This document shows positions 16,041 through 25,064 of a stretch of DNA of 64,000 bases, in pieces; the stretch's first letter is position 1; every line of letters begins with the position of its first letter. The notes below the pieces were generated by a model that saw only the letters and a list, made by a program, of their open reading frames with translations, did not search any database and was not told the DNA's origin. The stretch is from Streptomyces sp. SDr-06. Its GTDB lineage: Bacteria; Actinomycetota; Actinomycetes; Streptomycetales; Streptomycetaceae. Location: contig NZ_QOLA01000003.1 in assembly GCF_003324565.1 (NCBI RefSeq), positions 124,001 through 188,000 on the forward strand, read 5' to 3'. Made by a program: the position numbers and the translations under genes.

Positions 16041-18316
16041 TCAGCCCGGACAAGGTGCCCTCCTACACCGGGGACATCGGCGCGGTGGAGGTCGAGGTCG
16101 GCCGGTTGCGAAAGGCCGCGCAGACCATCCGCGAGCACGGCGGCGACGTCAACACCCACTTCCGGAACCTGAGTACCGTCTACCGGGCACCCGAAGCCGA
16201 GTATCTGTTTCAGACCACCCAGGGCGTGCACGACACCTCCGCCGATTTCGCTTCGAGGCTGGAGACGGTGGCCGGCGCCCTGGAGACCTATGCCTCTGAG
16301 ATCCGGCCGCTGGTGGACAAGCTGGAGCGGCTGCGCTTCGAGGCCGCCGCGTTTGTCGCATCCGTCCAGGGCCAGGGTGACGTAGACCCCAAGTGGCACC
16401 ATGACAAGGCCAAGATGGCCGCCCACAATGCGCTCATGCACGAGGTGGCGGCCACTGTGCGCGCCTTCCAGGACGCCGAGGTGGCGGCCGCTGACAGGAT
16501 CACCGCTGTGGTCGGCGGAACCCAGTGGCACCTTGCGAACGGCAGCCCGAAGCAGAGCAACCCCTACGGTTTCAGCGCCGGGCAGCTCGAGAGGGAGGCC
16601 AAGCTCCCCTGGGGCACCCCGGAGCACTTCTCCTACCTCCCCTTCGGGCTTGACTGGCACTTCCAGCAGTTCGGCGAGAGTCTGGGCGAGAACATCAAGG
16701 GCGTGGCCACCGGCTTCGTCGACATGTTCCGCCCCGGCCAGCAGGGGCAGGACACCCGCAAGGGCCTGCTCATGACCATCGTCGGGGCCGAGGACTACCT
16801 GCGCGACCCCGACGGCAATCGCCCGATGGACCCGCTCGGGCCCGAAGGCCGCCCCTACGCCAAGGCGTTCGCCAAGTCGTTGGTCGGCTGGGACGACTGG
16901 AAGACCAATCCGGGCAAGGCGGCCGGCACGGTTGTCTTCAATGCCCTCACCTTTGCCTCCGGCCCCCTGGGTGTTGCCTCGAAGGTGGGCACTGCGGGAA
17001 AGGTCGGCGAGGCAGCTTCCGTCGCCGCCCGCACGGCAGGTGTGCTGTCCAAGGTGGGCGAGGTCCTCGACCCGGTCGGTGCGACAGCGAAGGTCGTCGG
17101 CACCGGAGCCCGCGCCCTGCCCAAGGTCTCCGAGCTCGCCAAGAACATCGCCGCCGTCACCAAGGTGACTTCCGAGGCGAGTGGCGTGCACAGCATCATC
17201 GACCTGAAGGGCGGCTCGAAACTCCACATCGGCGACGGCAGTTTCACCATCAGCAAGGACGGGATCCCCAACACCAAACCCGCCCCGCACGAACTCCCAG
17301 CCGACCAGCGCGTCCCCTCCACCACACCGGCATACGAGCCCGAACTCGCAGGAGTCGGGGCGCGCAGTCCGGAAGCCAGCCACTCACATGGCAACCATGC
17401 GGGTGAGACCCCGGCACCAGGCAACGCAGGACATGAGACGCCAGGTCATGCGGGCTCGGCCCGTGACGGGGCCTCGTCACCCACACATGACCACACCGCT
17501 CGTCCCACCGGAAGCGGGCAGGGCCACGGAACCGGGGGCGGCAACCATGGCAGTGGTCACGGAGGCATAACCGGCGGCGGAGAGTCGAGCGCCCACGGCA
17601 TCGATGACCCGGACCCGGGTGTGCCGCCGGGGCGCCCTCTCGATGAAATTCCTCCAGGTAAGTACAGCACGGGAGAGGATGTTTCGGGCACTGCTGCTCA
17701 CCCGGTGCTGCCTGAACAGGAGTCAGCACTCCATGAAGCCCTCTCTCGGGCGAAGATGCCGCCGCAGGACCAAGAACGTCTGATCCAGAGCCTGCGGAAG
17801 GACCCGTACGGCTCTCAAGTTGCCGAAATGATCTCGCGGGGGCATCTAGCGGAGTTGCCGAAGTATGACCAGGTGCTGAATGACTGCAAGCAGGGTCCGA
17901 CCAAGCGCGACAAGGGGATGGTTCCCGCCTCGTACATGGCACTGACTCACGCAACAGAGCTACAGGGCCGAGGCGTGCCGAACATCGTGTTCGACCTGAA
18001 GAACGAAGCGACGGGAGTCGACCTGGACCTCGCAACTCTCCATTCCGATGGCACACCCGACTTCGCGTACCAGTTCAAGGATGTCGACACCATTGAGGGC
18101 ATCAACAGTGCCGTCAAGAAGGCCACTTCACAGCTCAAGTCCAGCTCCGCCTCACACAGGATCGCCTTCCTGGACGTCCATCAGCCTCTGGCGGAAATGA
18201 ACGCTAAGATGTTCAAGATCGTAGAAATCGAAGCCAGGAAACGTGGGGCTGTCGTCCATCTTCGCTTCAAGGATGGATCCATGACCGTGCCGCCCGATGC
18301 CCCTGTTTTCCCGTAA
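16037..18316 (+). CDS. polymorphic toxin with helical N-terminus and C-terminal nuclease-like domain
   Basis: This 759-residue multidomain protein starts at GTG 16037. Residues 1-190 are helical, WXG/LXG-like (VEVGRLRKAAQTIREHGGDV, VAGALETYASEIRPLVDKLE). Residues about 290-370 are Ala/Gly/Val-rich (VVFNALTFASGPLGVASKVG), like the pretoxin segment of other polymorphic toxins. Residues about 448-520 form a His/Gly/Pro linker. From about 555 a compact domain contains strand VFDLKN, then GTPDFAYQFKDVD (Asp675, Gln679, Lys681), helix INSAVKKATSQL and strand HRIAFLDV. That order resembles CDI-type PD-(D/E)xK tRNases or DNases, but nuclease activity is inference. The putative immunity gene starts 9 bp later. 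Confidence 0.82.
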   Translation: MISPDKVPSYTGDIGAVEVEVGRLRKAAQTIREHGGDVNTHFRNLSTVYRAPEAEYLFQTTQGVHDTSADFASRLETVAGALETYASEIRPLVDKLERLRFEAAAFVASVQGQGDVDPKWHHDKAKMAAHNALMHEVAATVRAFQDAEVAAADRITAVVGGTQWHLANGSPKQSNPYGFSAGQLEREAKLPWGTPEHFSYLPFGLDWHFQQFGESLGENIKGVATGFVDMFRPGQQGQDTRKGLLMTIVGAEDYLRDPDGNRPMDPLGPEGRPYAKAFAKSLVGWDDWKTNPGKAAGTVVFNALTFASGPLGVASKVGTAGKVGEAASVAARTAGVLSKVGEVLDPVGATAKVVGTGARALPKVSELAKNIAAVTKVTSEASGVHSIIDLKGGSKLHIGDGSFTISKDGIPNTKPAPHELPADQRVPSTTPAYEPELAGVGARSPEASHSHGNHAGETPAPGNAGHETPGHAGSARDGASSPTHDHTARPTGSGQGHGTGGGNHGSGHGGITGGGESSAHGIDDPDPGVPPGRPLDEIPPGKYSTGEDVSGTAAHPVLPEQESALHEALSRAKMPPQDQERLIQSLRKDPYGSQVAEMISRGHLAELPKYDQVLNDCKQGPTKRDKGMVPASYMALTHATELQGRGVPNIVFDLKNEATGVDLDLATLHSDGTPDFAYQFKDVDTIEGINSAVKKATSQLKSSSASHRIAFLDVHQPLAEMNAKMFKIVEIEARKRGAVVHLRFKDGSMTVPPDAPVFP

Positions 18317-18325
18317 GGAAGTATA

Positions 18326-18976
18326 ATGTCGACTTTGATGCGTGCCCCCCGCGAATGCGGATCTTGGTTTTGGGACCTTGATGAAGTCGTCGGGCCAGGC
18401 TTGGAGCCCGCACTGGCCACTGCGGCGCAGATGACGGAAATTCTCAGCAAGCACGATCTCCTGACACCCCACAAGCTGACATACGACTGGTATGTCCTCG
18501 ACGTGGGCGGCATCGGTATCACGACAACTCTGATGCTGACCAACCCGGTGAGTGGTCCTAGTCCCTCCCTTCCTGAGCGGATCCGCCAAAGCAGGCCCCA
18601 GGGATTTTCGACCGCGGAGGTCGACGATATTCACGTGGTAGGTTCGGGGACGTGGATTGACGCACAGGGTAACCGGCATATCGAGCCGCAGTTGGTCGAC
18701 TTGTCCGTCTCTCCCACACCCATCGGACTGTCCGCCGAACTTTCTGTGTTTCACGACATCTGGGGCTGGTTCGACTTTGCCGGGCGTCCGCATCCCGAGG
18801 TGCAGGAGCAGAATGCACCACGACTGGCAGCAGCTCTCACCGACCTCAACGCAATGCTCGGCGTCAACGCCGAGCCAGGAGAAGCAACATACTTCGGAAT
18901 CTCGGGCAATCTCGGAATGGAAACGCCCGACGCACTTGAAGACGGTTCCGGCCCCAACGTCACTGACAGGCTCTGA
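18326..18976 (+). CDS. putative immunity protein for the upstream toxin
   Basis: This 216-residue acidic cytoplasmic protein has no signal peptide or membrane segment. ATG 18326 lies 9 bp after the toxin stop behind AAGGA, so the genes form one transcript. Base composition is lower in GC than in any flanking operon. Sequence features include WFWDLDEVVGPG, YDWYVLDVGGIGITTTLML and VFHDIWGWFDFAGRP, which are aromatic- and acid-rich as usual for immunity proteins that mask basic nucleases. I recognise no named Imm family. Function rests on position, size and charge. Confidence 0.68.
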   Translation: MSTLMRAPRECGSWFWDLDEVVGPGLEPALATAAQMTEILSKHDLLTPHKLTYDWYVLDVGGIGITTTLMLTNPVSGPSPSLPERIRQSRPQGFSTAEVDDIHVVGSGTWIDAQGNRHIEPQLVDLSVSPTPIGLSAELSVFHDIWGWFDFAGRPHPEVQEQNAPRLAAALTDLNAMLGVNAEPGEATYFGISGNLGMETPDALEDGSGPNVTDRL

Positions 18977-19452
18977 CGCTCGAGTCGGCAGCAAAGACAG
19001 CCGTAGCCAATTCGTTCCCGACAGGCGCAAGGCCGGTTGGTAGCTGGTCTTGGGAGCCCCAAAGCTCTCCGTCCGGCGCGATTTGGCGAAGCGTTGCGCG
19101 GCCTTCCCTGCAGGAGGGACTGTGTGAACTGGCGTTGCCGCGTGCAGATTCACGGGGTGGCGGTATAGCCCGGGTTCGTCGTGGACGGCTGCTTCGCTGG
19201 AGGGCCTCCAAAATCGGTCAGGGGGAATGAAGCGCATTCAAGCGGTTTGCTCACGGACCACCGATACCCCCGGGCTGCCTTCTGTCCACGGACATCAGGG
19301 CGGCGGGCATACGTGACCGGCGACCGCATCGGAGGACGGCATTTCCCCAGCCTCCTCCAAGCAACTGGCCGTCGTGCCCTCATCCACAGCGGGAGCCACC
19401 TTGTCCAGCCCTATGTGAGCGACGACGCCCACCGACCGGAAGAACTCCAGCC
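18977..19452. other. 476-bp gene-free stretch inside the island
   Basis: No credible coding region on either strand: frames are short, overlapping and lack Streptomyces codon bias. No promoter or terminator is clear. The stretch may be decayed coding sequence, for example lost immunity or toxin cassettes. Confidence 0.5.
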
Positions 19453-20748
19453 GTGACCAAAGACGTCATCGCCCTCACCCCCTCCATGCCCGACCCGACC
19501 ACCCTCCTCGCGGGCCTGTACGCGGGCGGCCCCGACCTCACCGTCAACACGCTCGCGGAGGGCATGGTTCTCCAGCTCCGCACCCCCGAGGGGGCCCCGC
19601 TGCTTTCCGTCGAGGCGCCGCAGCTGGTCCACCACCCAGATGAAGTCCACCGTCTCCTCGGCCCCCAAGTCCCGCTTCCCGAGGGCCCGTTCTGGTGGAC
19701 GGAGGTCCGTGCCACCGGCGCCCTCCCCGAAGCCGAGCGCCTCGCCGCCTCCTTCGCCGGACGCCTCACCAGCGTCCTGGGCGGGGCCGTCTGGCCCCCT
19801 GGCACTGCCCATACCGACGTCGTGGCGCTTCCTTCGCCCCTCACGCTCCGGCCGGTCCCCGACCATCAGCCGCCAGCGGTGGACATCCAAACCGATCGGG
19901 CGTCCGTCGTCGTCCAGGACCGCCCTGTCACCGCGCTGACCACCTGGCTCTCGAGCGCCCTCGCAGAGACCACCGCGCAGGGCCGGGCCCTGCAACTGGT
20001 CACCCCGCCTATGAGCCGGCTCACCCTCCCCGTCCGCGCCGCCCTGGCGTTCGGCCCGCATCGCTGGGTCGTCCAACACCCTGAGACCGGCTACTACGAC
20101 GGACTGAGAGGCGCCCGGCTTCAGTGGAGCGATGGTGCCTTCACCGAGGAGCGCGGCCCAGACGGCGCATCGGTCGTCGCCGAGACCTTCACCGCTCCCG
20201 CCGACGCCGCCACCCCCGAGGGCGAGCGTCAGCTCGCCCTCTCCCTCCAGACCGTCCACCCCGCGACAGCCGACCTCGTCCTCGGCGGTGCACTCGAAGC
20301 CGCCTGGCAGCACCTCACCGGTGCCCGGCCCACCGGCTGGGGCACCGCCGAACCCGTCCACCTGCCCTGGTCCAAGCGCGAGTTGACCGACCTCGCCCGC
20401 ACCCGCGCCCAGAAGGGCGCCCCCACGTTCTTCATCACCCTCGGTGCACGCGAGCAGCCGGCCATTGCCACCACGCGGGTTCTCCACACCCCCGCGGGCA
20501 TCGAAGAACACACGACCCTCGTTCTCGGCTACCGCTCCGACGACACCGTGCCCCCGGACACCGCCCTTTCCGAACTGGCCCGACACCTCACCGCACGGCA
20601 CAACCTGGCCACGCTGTTCGTCACCGTCCGCCCGGCACGCCGCGACCTCACGGCTGCGCCGCACGCGGAACACTCACCCGCGCCGGTTACGGCACCATCA
20701 GCTCCGGGCAGCGCCGGCGCTCTGGGTCATCGGTACCGGAGCAGATGA
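19453..20748 (+). CDS. DUF6177-like protein, atypical C-terminus
   Basis: This 431-residue cytoplasmic protein starts at GTG 19453 (TKDVIALTPSMPD). The alternating hydrophobic N-terminus (LLAGLYAGGPDLTVNTLAEGMVLQL) and central RALQLVTPPMSRLTLPVRAAL match my memory of DUF6177, a family seen near type VII secretion and DUF6507/toxin genes in Streptomyces. Its role is unknown; beta-rich pairs of strands suggest a binding scaffold. The last 40 residues are Pro/Ala/His-rich and then GHRYRSR, unlike the ordered body, so the 3' end may be recombined at the island border near 20.7 kb. Confidence 0.7.
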   Translation: MTKDVIALTPSMPDPTTLLAGLYAGGPDLTVNTLAEGMVLQLRTPEGAPLLSVEAPQLVHHPDEVHRLLGPQVPLPEGPFWWTEVRATGALPEAERLAASFAGRLTSVLGGAVWPPGTAHTDVVALPSPLTLRPVPDHQPPAVDIQTDRASVVVQDRPVTALTTWLSSALAETTAQGRALQLVTPPMSRLTLPVRAALAFGPHRWVVQHPETGYYDGLRGARLQWSDGAFTEERGPDGASVVAETFTAPADAATPEGERQLALSLQTVHPATADLVLGGALEAAWQHLTGARPTGWGTAEPVHLPWSKRELTDLARTRAQKGAPTFFITLGAREQPAIATTRVLHTPAGIEEHTTLVLGYRSDDTVPPDTALSELARHLTARHNLATLFVTVRPARRDLTAAPHAEHSPAPVTAPSAPGSAGALGHRYRSR

Positions 20749-20850
20749 CCTTGATCGTGGAGACAGACCACAAGGCGTCCATGCCCGCGTCGCCCGGTCT
20801 TCCTGACCCTGGCGGTAGGACTGCGGGTGACAGATGAGAGGGTCGGGCGG

Positions 20851-22155
20851 GTGAGCGAGACAGCGATGAACACCTTGCAATACCGCGTTGACGGGCCAGA
20901 AGACGCTCCTGTCCTGGTCATGGGTCCCTCACTGGGTACCACATGGCACATGTGGGACCGCCAGATACCCGAGCTGGCCGGGGCCTGGCGGGTGGTGCGG
21001 TTCGATCTGCCGGGGCACGGTGGGGCGCCCGCGCAGCCGGCCCACTCCGTCGCCGAGCTCGGCGACCGGCTGATCGCCACCCTCGACGGGCTCGGCGTCC
21101 AGCGGTTCGGGTACGCCGGCTGTTCCATCGGCGGGGCGATCGGTGCCGATCTGGCGCTGCGCCACCCGCACCGGGTCGCCTCGCTGGCGCTGGTCGCCGC
21201 CTCGCCCCGGTTCGGCACGGCCGACGAGTTCCGTCAGCGCGGGGTGATCGTCCGGGCCAACGGCATGGACCCGATGGCGCGCTCCGCGCCCGAGCGCTGG
21301 TTCACTCCCGCGTACGCCGCGGCGCAGCCCGCGATCGTCGAGTGGGCCGTGCAGATGGTCCGCACCACCGACCCTGCCTGCTACATAGCGGCCTGCGAGG
21401 CGCTCGCCGCCTTCGACATCCGGGCCGAGCTCGGCCGCATCACCGCCCCCACGCTCGCCCTGGTCGGCGCCGAGGACCGGGTGACCGGTCCCGGGGAGGC
21501 GCGCACCCTGGTCGCGGGGATACCCGGCGCCGGCCTCGCCGTGGTGCCCGGCGCCTCCCACCTGGCCCCGGTCGAGCAGCCGGCCGCCGTCACCGATCTC
21601 CTCGTACGCCATTTCTCGACGGCCTGGCAGGCCGCGCCCGAGGCGACGACGGGGCTCACCGCGATGCCCGTGCCGCCCGCCGCCCCCGTGCCCCTGGCGC
21701 CGCCCACGGCCCCGCTCGCGCCGGAGGCCGTGGCCGAGGAGGCCGCCCCCGTCGCCGTCGAGCCGTCCGCGGGCCCGGACCCGTACGAGCTCGGCATGAA
21801 GATCCGGCGCGAGGTGCTGGGCGATGCGCAGGTGGACGCGGAGACGGCCGCCACCGACGGCTTCGGCGGCGACTTCCAGGAACTCACCACCCGGCACGCC
21901 TGGGGCGAGGTGTGGTCGAGGGAGGGGCTCGACCGGCGGGCCCGGGCCGTGGTGGCGCTGACCGCGCTCGCCTCGGGCGGCCACCTCGACGACCTCGCGG
22001 CCCACACCCGGGCCGCGCTGCGCGCCGGACTCACCCCCGACGAGATCAAGGAAGTGCTGCTCCAGACCGGCGTGTACTGCGGGGTTCCCGCGGCGAGCGC
22101 CGCGTTCCGCGTCGCGGGCGCGGTCATCCGGGAGGAAACGACGTTCCGGGAATGA
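20851..22155 (+). CDS. pcaL: fused 3-oxoadipate enol-lactonase / 4-carboxymuconolactone decarboxylase
   Basis: This 434-residue bifunctional enzyme of the protocatechuate branch of the beta-ketoadipate pathway has an N-terminal alpha/beta-hydrolase (PcaD) with LPGHGG, nucleophile Ser92 in GCSIGG, an acidic GAEDR and His in GASHLAP. A 50-residue Pro/Ala linker (PVPPAAPVPLAPPTAPLAPE) leads to the C-terminal PcaC domain (GFGGDFQELTTRHAWGEVW, RAVVALTALASGGHLDDLAAH, TPDEIKEVLLQTGVYCGVPAA). GTG 20851 is chosen; GTG 20827 and ATG 20866 are also in frame. No other pca gene is nearby, so the pathway genes must lie elsewhere or the gene was separated by the island. Confidence 0.92.
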   Translation: MSETAMNTLQYRVDGPEDAPVLVMGPSLGTTWHMWDRQIPELAGAWRVVRFDLPGHGGAPAQPAHSVAELGDRLIATLDGLGVQRFGYAGCSIGGAIGADLALRHPHRVASLALVAASPRFGTADEFRQRGVIVRANGMDPMARSAPERWFTPAYAAAQPAIVEWAVQMVRTTDPACYIAACEALAAFDIRAELGRITAPTLALVGAEDRVTGPGEARTLVAGIPGAGLAVVPGASHLAPVEQPAAVTDLLVRHFSTAWQAAPEATTGLTAMPVPPAAPVPLAPPTAPLAPEAVAEEAAPVAVEPSAGPDPYELGMKIRREVLGDAQVDAETAATDGFGGDFQELTTRHAWGEVWSREGLDRRARAVVALTALASGGHLDDLAAHTRAALRAGLTPDEIKEVLLQTGVYCGVPAASAAFRVAGAVIREETTFRE

Positions 22156-22199
22156 CCTGATCGCGTGCCCGGGCGGGGCGTCGGGAGCAGGATGGGGGC

Positions 22200-22838
22200 A
22201 TGAGCCTGAAACTGACCAAGAAGACCCATGCCTGCGTTCGGCTGGAGAAGGACGGGCGCACCCTCGTCATCGACCCGGGCACCTTCAGTGAGCAGGACGC
22301 GGCGCTCGGTGCGGACGCGATCCTGGTCACCCACGAGCACCTCGACCACTTCAACGAGGAGCGGCTGCGCAGCGGCCTCGAAGCCAACCCGGCCGCGGAG
22401 ATCTGGACCCTGCGCAGCGTCGCGGAGAAGATCTCGGCGGCCTTCCCCGGCCGTGTCCACACGGTCGGGCACGGCGATGCCTTCAGCGCGGCCGGGTTCG
22501 AGGTGCAGGTGCACGGCGAGCTGCACGCGGTGATCCACCCCGACATCCCGCGCATCACCAACATCGGTTTCCTGGTGGACGGTTCGGTCTTCCACCCCGG
22601 GGACGCGCTCACCGTCCCCGACCACCCGGTGGACACCCTGATGCTGCCGGTGATGGCTCCCTGGAACAAGATCTCCGAGGTCATCGACTATGTGCGCGAG
22701 GTCAAGCCGCGCCGTGCCATCGACATCCACGACGCCCTGCTCACCGACCTCGCCCGGCCCATCTACGACGCGCAGATCGGGGGCCTGGGTGGCGCCGACC
22801 ACGCCCGCCTGACGCCGGGGGACTCGACGGAACTGTGA
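22200..22838 (+). CDS. metallo-beta-lactamase-fold hydrolase (UPF0173-like)
   Basis: This 212-residue metal-dependent hydrolase has the metal motif HEHLDH at residues 45-50, a preceding strand LVIDPGTFS, later His in GELHAVIHPD and FHPGDAL, and a final IDIHDALLT. The form without a long insertion resembles the UPF0173/UlaG-type subfamily. Substrate unknown. It lies 44 bp after pcaL and 30 bp before the exonuclease gene on the same strand. Confidence 0.9.
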   Translation: MSLKLTKKTHACVRLEKDGRTLVIDPGTFSEQDAALGADAILVTHEHLDHFNEERLRSGLEANPAAEIWTLRSVAEKISAAFPGRVHTVGHGDAFSAAGFEVQVHGELHAVIHPDIPRITNIGFLVDGSVFHPGDALTVPDHPVDTLMLPVMAPWNKISEVIDYVREVKPRRAIDIHDALLTDLARPIYDAQIGGLGGADHARLTPGDSTEL

Positions 22839-22868
22839 GTGTCAGAGCCGGGCGGTAGGTTGGGAGCC

Positions 22869-23648
22869 ATGCGCATCGCCACCTGGAACGTCAACTCGAT
22901 CACCGCCCGGCTGCCCCGCCTGCTGGCCTGGCTGGAGAGCACCGGCACGGACGTGCTGTGCATCCAGGAGACCAAGACCACCGTCGAGGGATTCCCCGCC
23001 GCCGAGCTGCGCGAGCTCGGCTACGAGTCGGCCGTCAACGCCACCGGCCGGTGGAACGGGGTGGCCCTGGTCTCCCGGGTCGGCCTCGACGACATCGTGC
23101 TCGGCCTGCCCGACGGCCCCGACTACGAGGGCGCGCAGGAGCCGCGCGCCATCTCGGCGACCTGCGGCGGGGTCCGCCTCTGGTCGGTGTACGTGCCCAA
23201 CGGCCGCGAGGTCGAGCACGACCACTACGCGTACAAGCTTCGCTGGTTCGAGGCCCTCAAGACCGCCGTCGCCGAGGACGCCGCGGGCCCCCGGCCCTTC
23301 GCGGTGCTGGGCGACTTCAACGTGGCCCCGACCGACGAGGACGTCTACGACCCGGCGGTCTTCGCGGGCCTCACTCATGTCACCCCCGCCGAGCGGGCCG
23401 CGCTCGCGGCCCTGCGCGAGGCGGGCCTGTCCGACGTGGTGCCGCGTCCGCTCAAGTACGACCGTCCCTACACGTACTGGGACTACCGCCAGCTGGCCTT
23501 CCCGAAGAACCGCGGCATGCGCATCGACCTGGTCTACGGGAACCAGCCGTTCGCCAAGGCGGTCAAGGACAGCTATGTCGACCGCGAGGAGCGCAAGGGC
23601 AAGGGTGCCTCCGACCACGCGCCGGTCGTGGTGGACCTGGAGGTGTGA
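22869..23648 (+). CDS. xthA: exodeoxyribonuclease III / AP endonuclease
   Basis: This 259-residue DNA-repair nuclease cleaves at abasic sites and trims 3' ends. It has the full EEP-family set: MRIATWNVNSITARL at the start, catalytic Glu34 in CIQETK, VYVPNGR, GDFNVAP, the YTYWDYR loop and SDHAPV at the end. ATG 22869 is chosen so that the first strand begins directly (MRIATWNVNS). The length fits the ExoA/XthA family. Confidence 0.95.
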   Translation: MRIATWNVNSITARLPRLLAWLESTGTDVLCIQETKTTVEGFPAAELRELGYESAVNATGRWNGVALVSRVGLDDIVLGLPDGPDYEGAQEPRAISATCGGVRLWSVYVPNGREVEHDHYAYKLRWFEALKTAVAEDAAGPRPFAVLGDFNVAPTDEDVYDPAVFAGLTHVTPAERAALAALREAGLSDVVPRPLKYDRPYTYWDYRQLAFPKNRGMRIDLVYGNQPFAKAVKDSYVDREERKGKGASDHAPVVVDLEV

Positions 23649-23731
23649 GGGCCGGGCGCCGTTCCCGGCGTCGCGTCGGCACCCCGCGTGCCTGGTAGTG
23701 CAACCGAACCTCGAATGGGAGTCTGGATCGT

Positions 23732-24166
23732 ATGAACTTCCTCCAGAGCTGGCGAAAGCGGCACACCACGGCGCCCGGGGTGGCGGTCCACGCGGCGGTC
23801 AGGGAGGACCCGGAGGGCGTCGCGGAGATGCTCGCGGAGTGCGAGCTGCTGCGGACCCGGGCCTGGCAGAACAAGCTCGAACTCGACGACACCCCGACGT
23901 CGTTGCAGGCGCTCGACCAGCTGCCCCCGCGCTGGCGCGAGGACCCGGAGGAGCTGCCCTGGCTGGGCAATGACGCCGGTCTGTACCTGGGCACCGTCAT
24001 CGTGCGGACGATCCCCGGCGCGAGCTGGGACGTGTGGCCCAGCGGCCAGCCGGTGGTGCGGCTCGCCTCCGGCCGCGAGATCGACGTCGTGGACGCGGGC
24101 CTGACCTGGGCCGCGACCGGAGCCCCCGAGCTGTTCCAGGTGTACGCCGAGGCCTCGGAGGCCTGA
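23732..24166 (+). CDS. DUF6278-like conserved protein
   Basis: This 144-residue soluble protein begins MNFLQSWRKRH and contains LLRTRAWQNKLELDDTPTSL, ALDQLPPRWREDPEELPWLGNDAGLYLGTVIVR and ASGREIDVVDAG. I recall such proteins as DUF6278, common in Streptomyces and of unknown function. The GNDAGLYLGTVI segment is also seen in immunity-like DUF families, but nothing nearby supports that. A short hairpin follows the stop. Confidence 0.75.
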   Translation: MNFLQSWRKRHTTAPGVAVHAAVREDPEGVAEMLAECELLRTRAWQNKLELDDTPTSLQALDQLPPRWREDPEELPWLGNDAGLYLGTVIVRTIPGASWDVWPSGQPVVRLASGREIDVVDAGLTWAATGAPELFQVYAEASEA

Positions 24167-24185
24167 CGGGCGGCCCCGCCGCCCG
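24167..24185 (+). terminator. hairpin after the DUF6278 gene
   Basis: Arms CGGGCGGC and GCCGCCCG flank a 3-base loop directly after the stop codon. The stretch from 24206 to 24232, rich in A and T, probably holds the promoter of the glutamate transporter operon, but no clear -35/-10 pair is visible. Confidence 0.45.
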
Positions 24186-24314
24186 GGGCGCCCACCTGAC
24201 CGCCATGGTCAAAATACGGTTTATGCCCTATTCGTGCGTGTCGAGATGAAGTCCCCTACCCGGCTGGATAGTTTGCGCTGACCTCGACACAGCGATGAGT
24301 GGGCAGGACAGCGT

Positions 24315-25058
<744 letters not shown>

Positions 25059-25064
25059 GCGGGG

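Noticed and set aside
19181..19456. 91-codon plus-strand frame before the DUF6177 gene
   Set aside because: Irregular codon use, no ribosome site and no domain; overlaps the preferred GTG start of the next gene.
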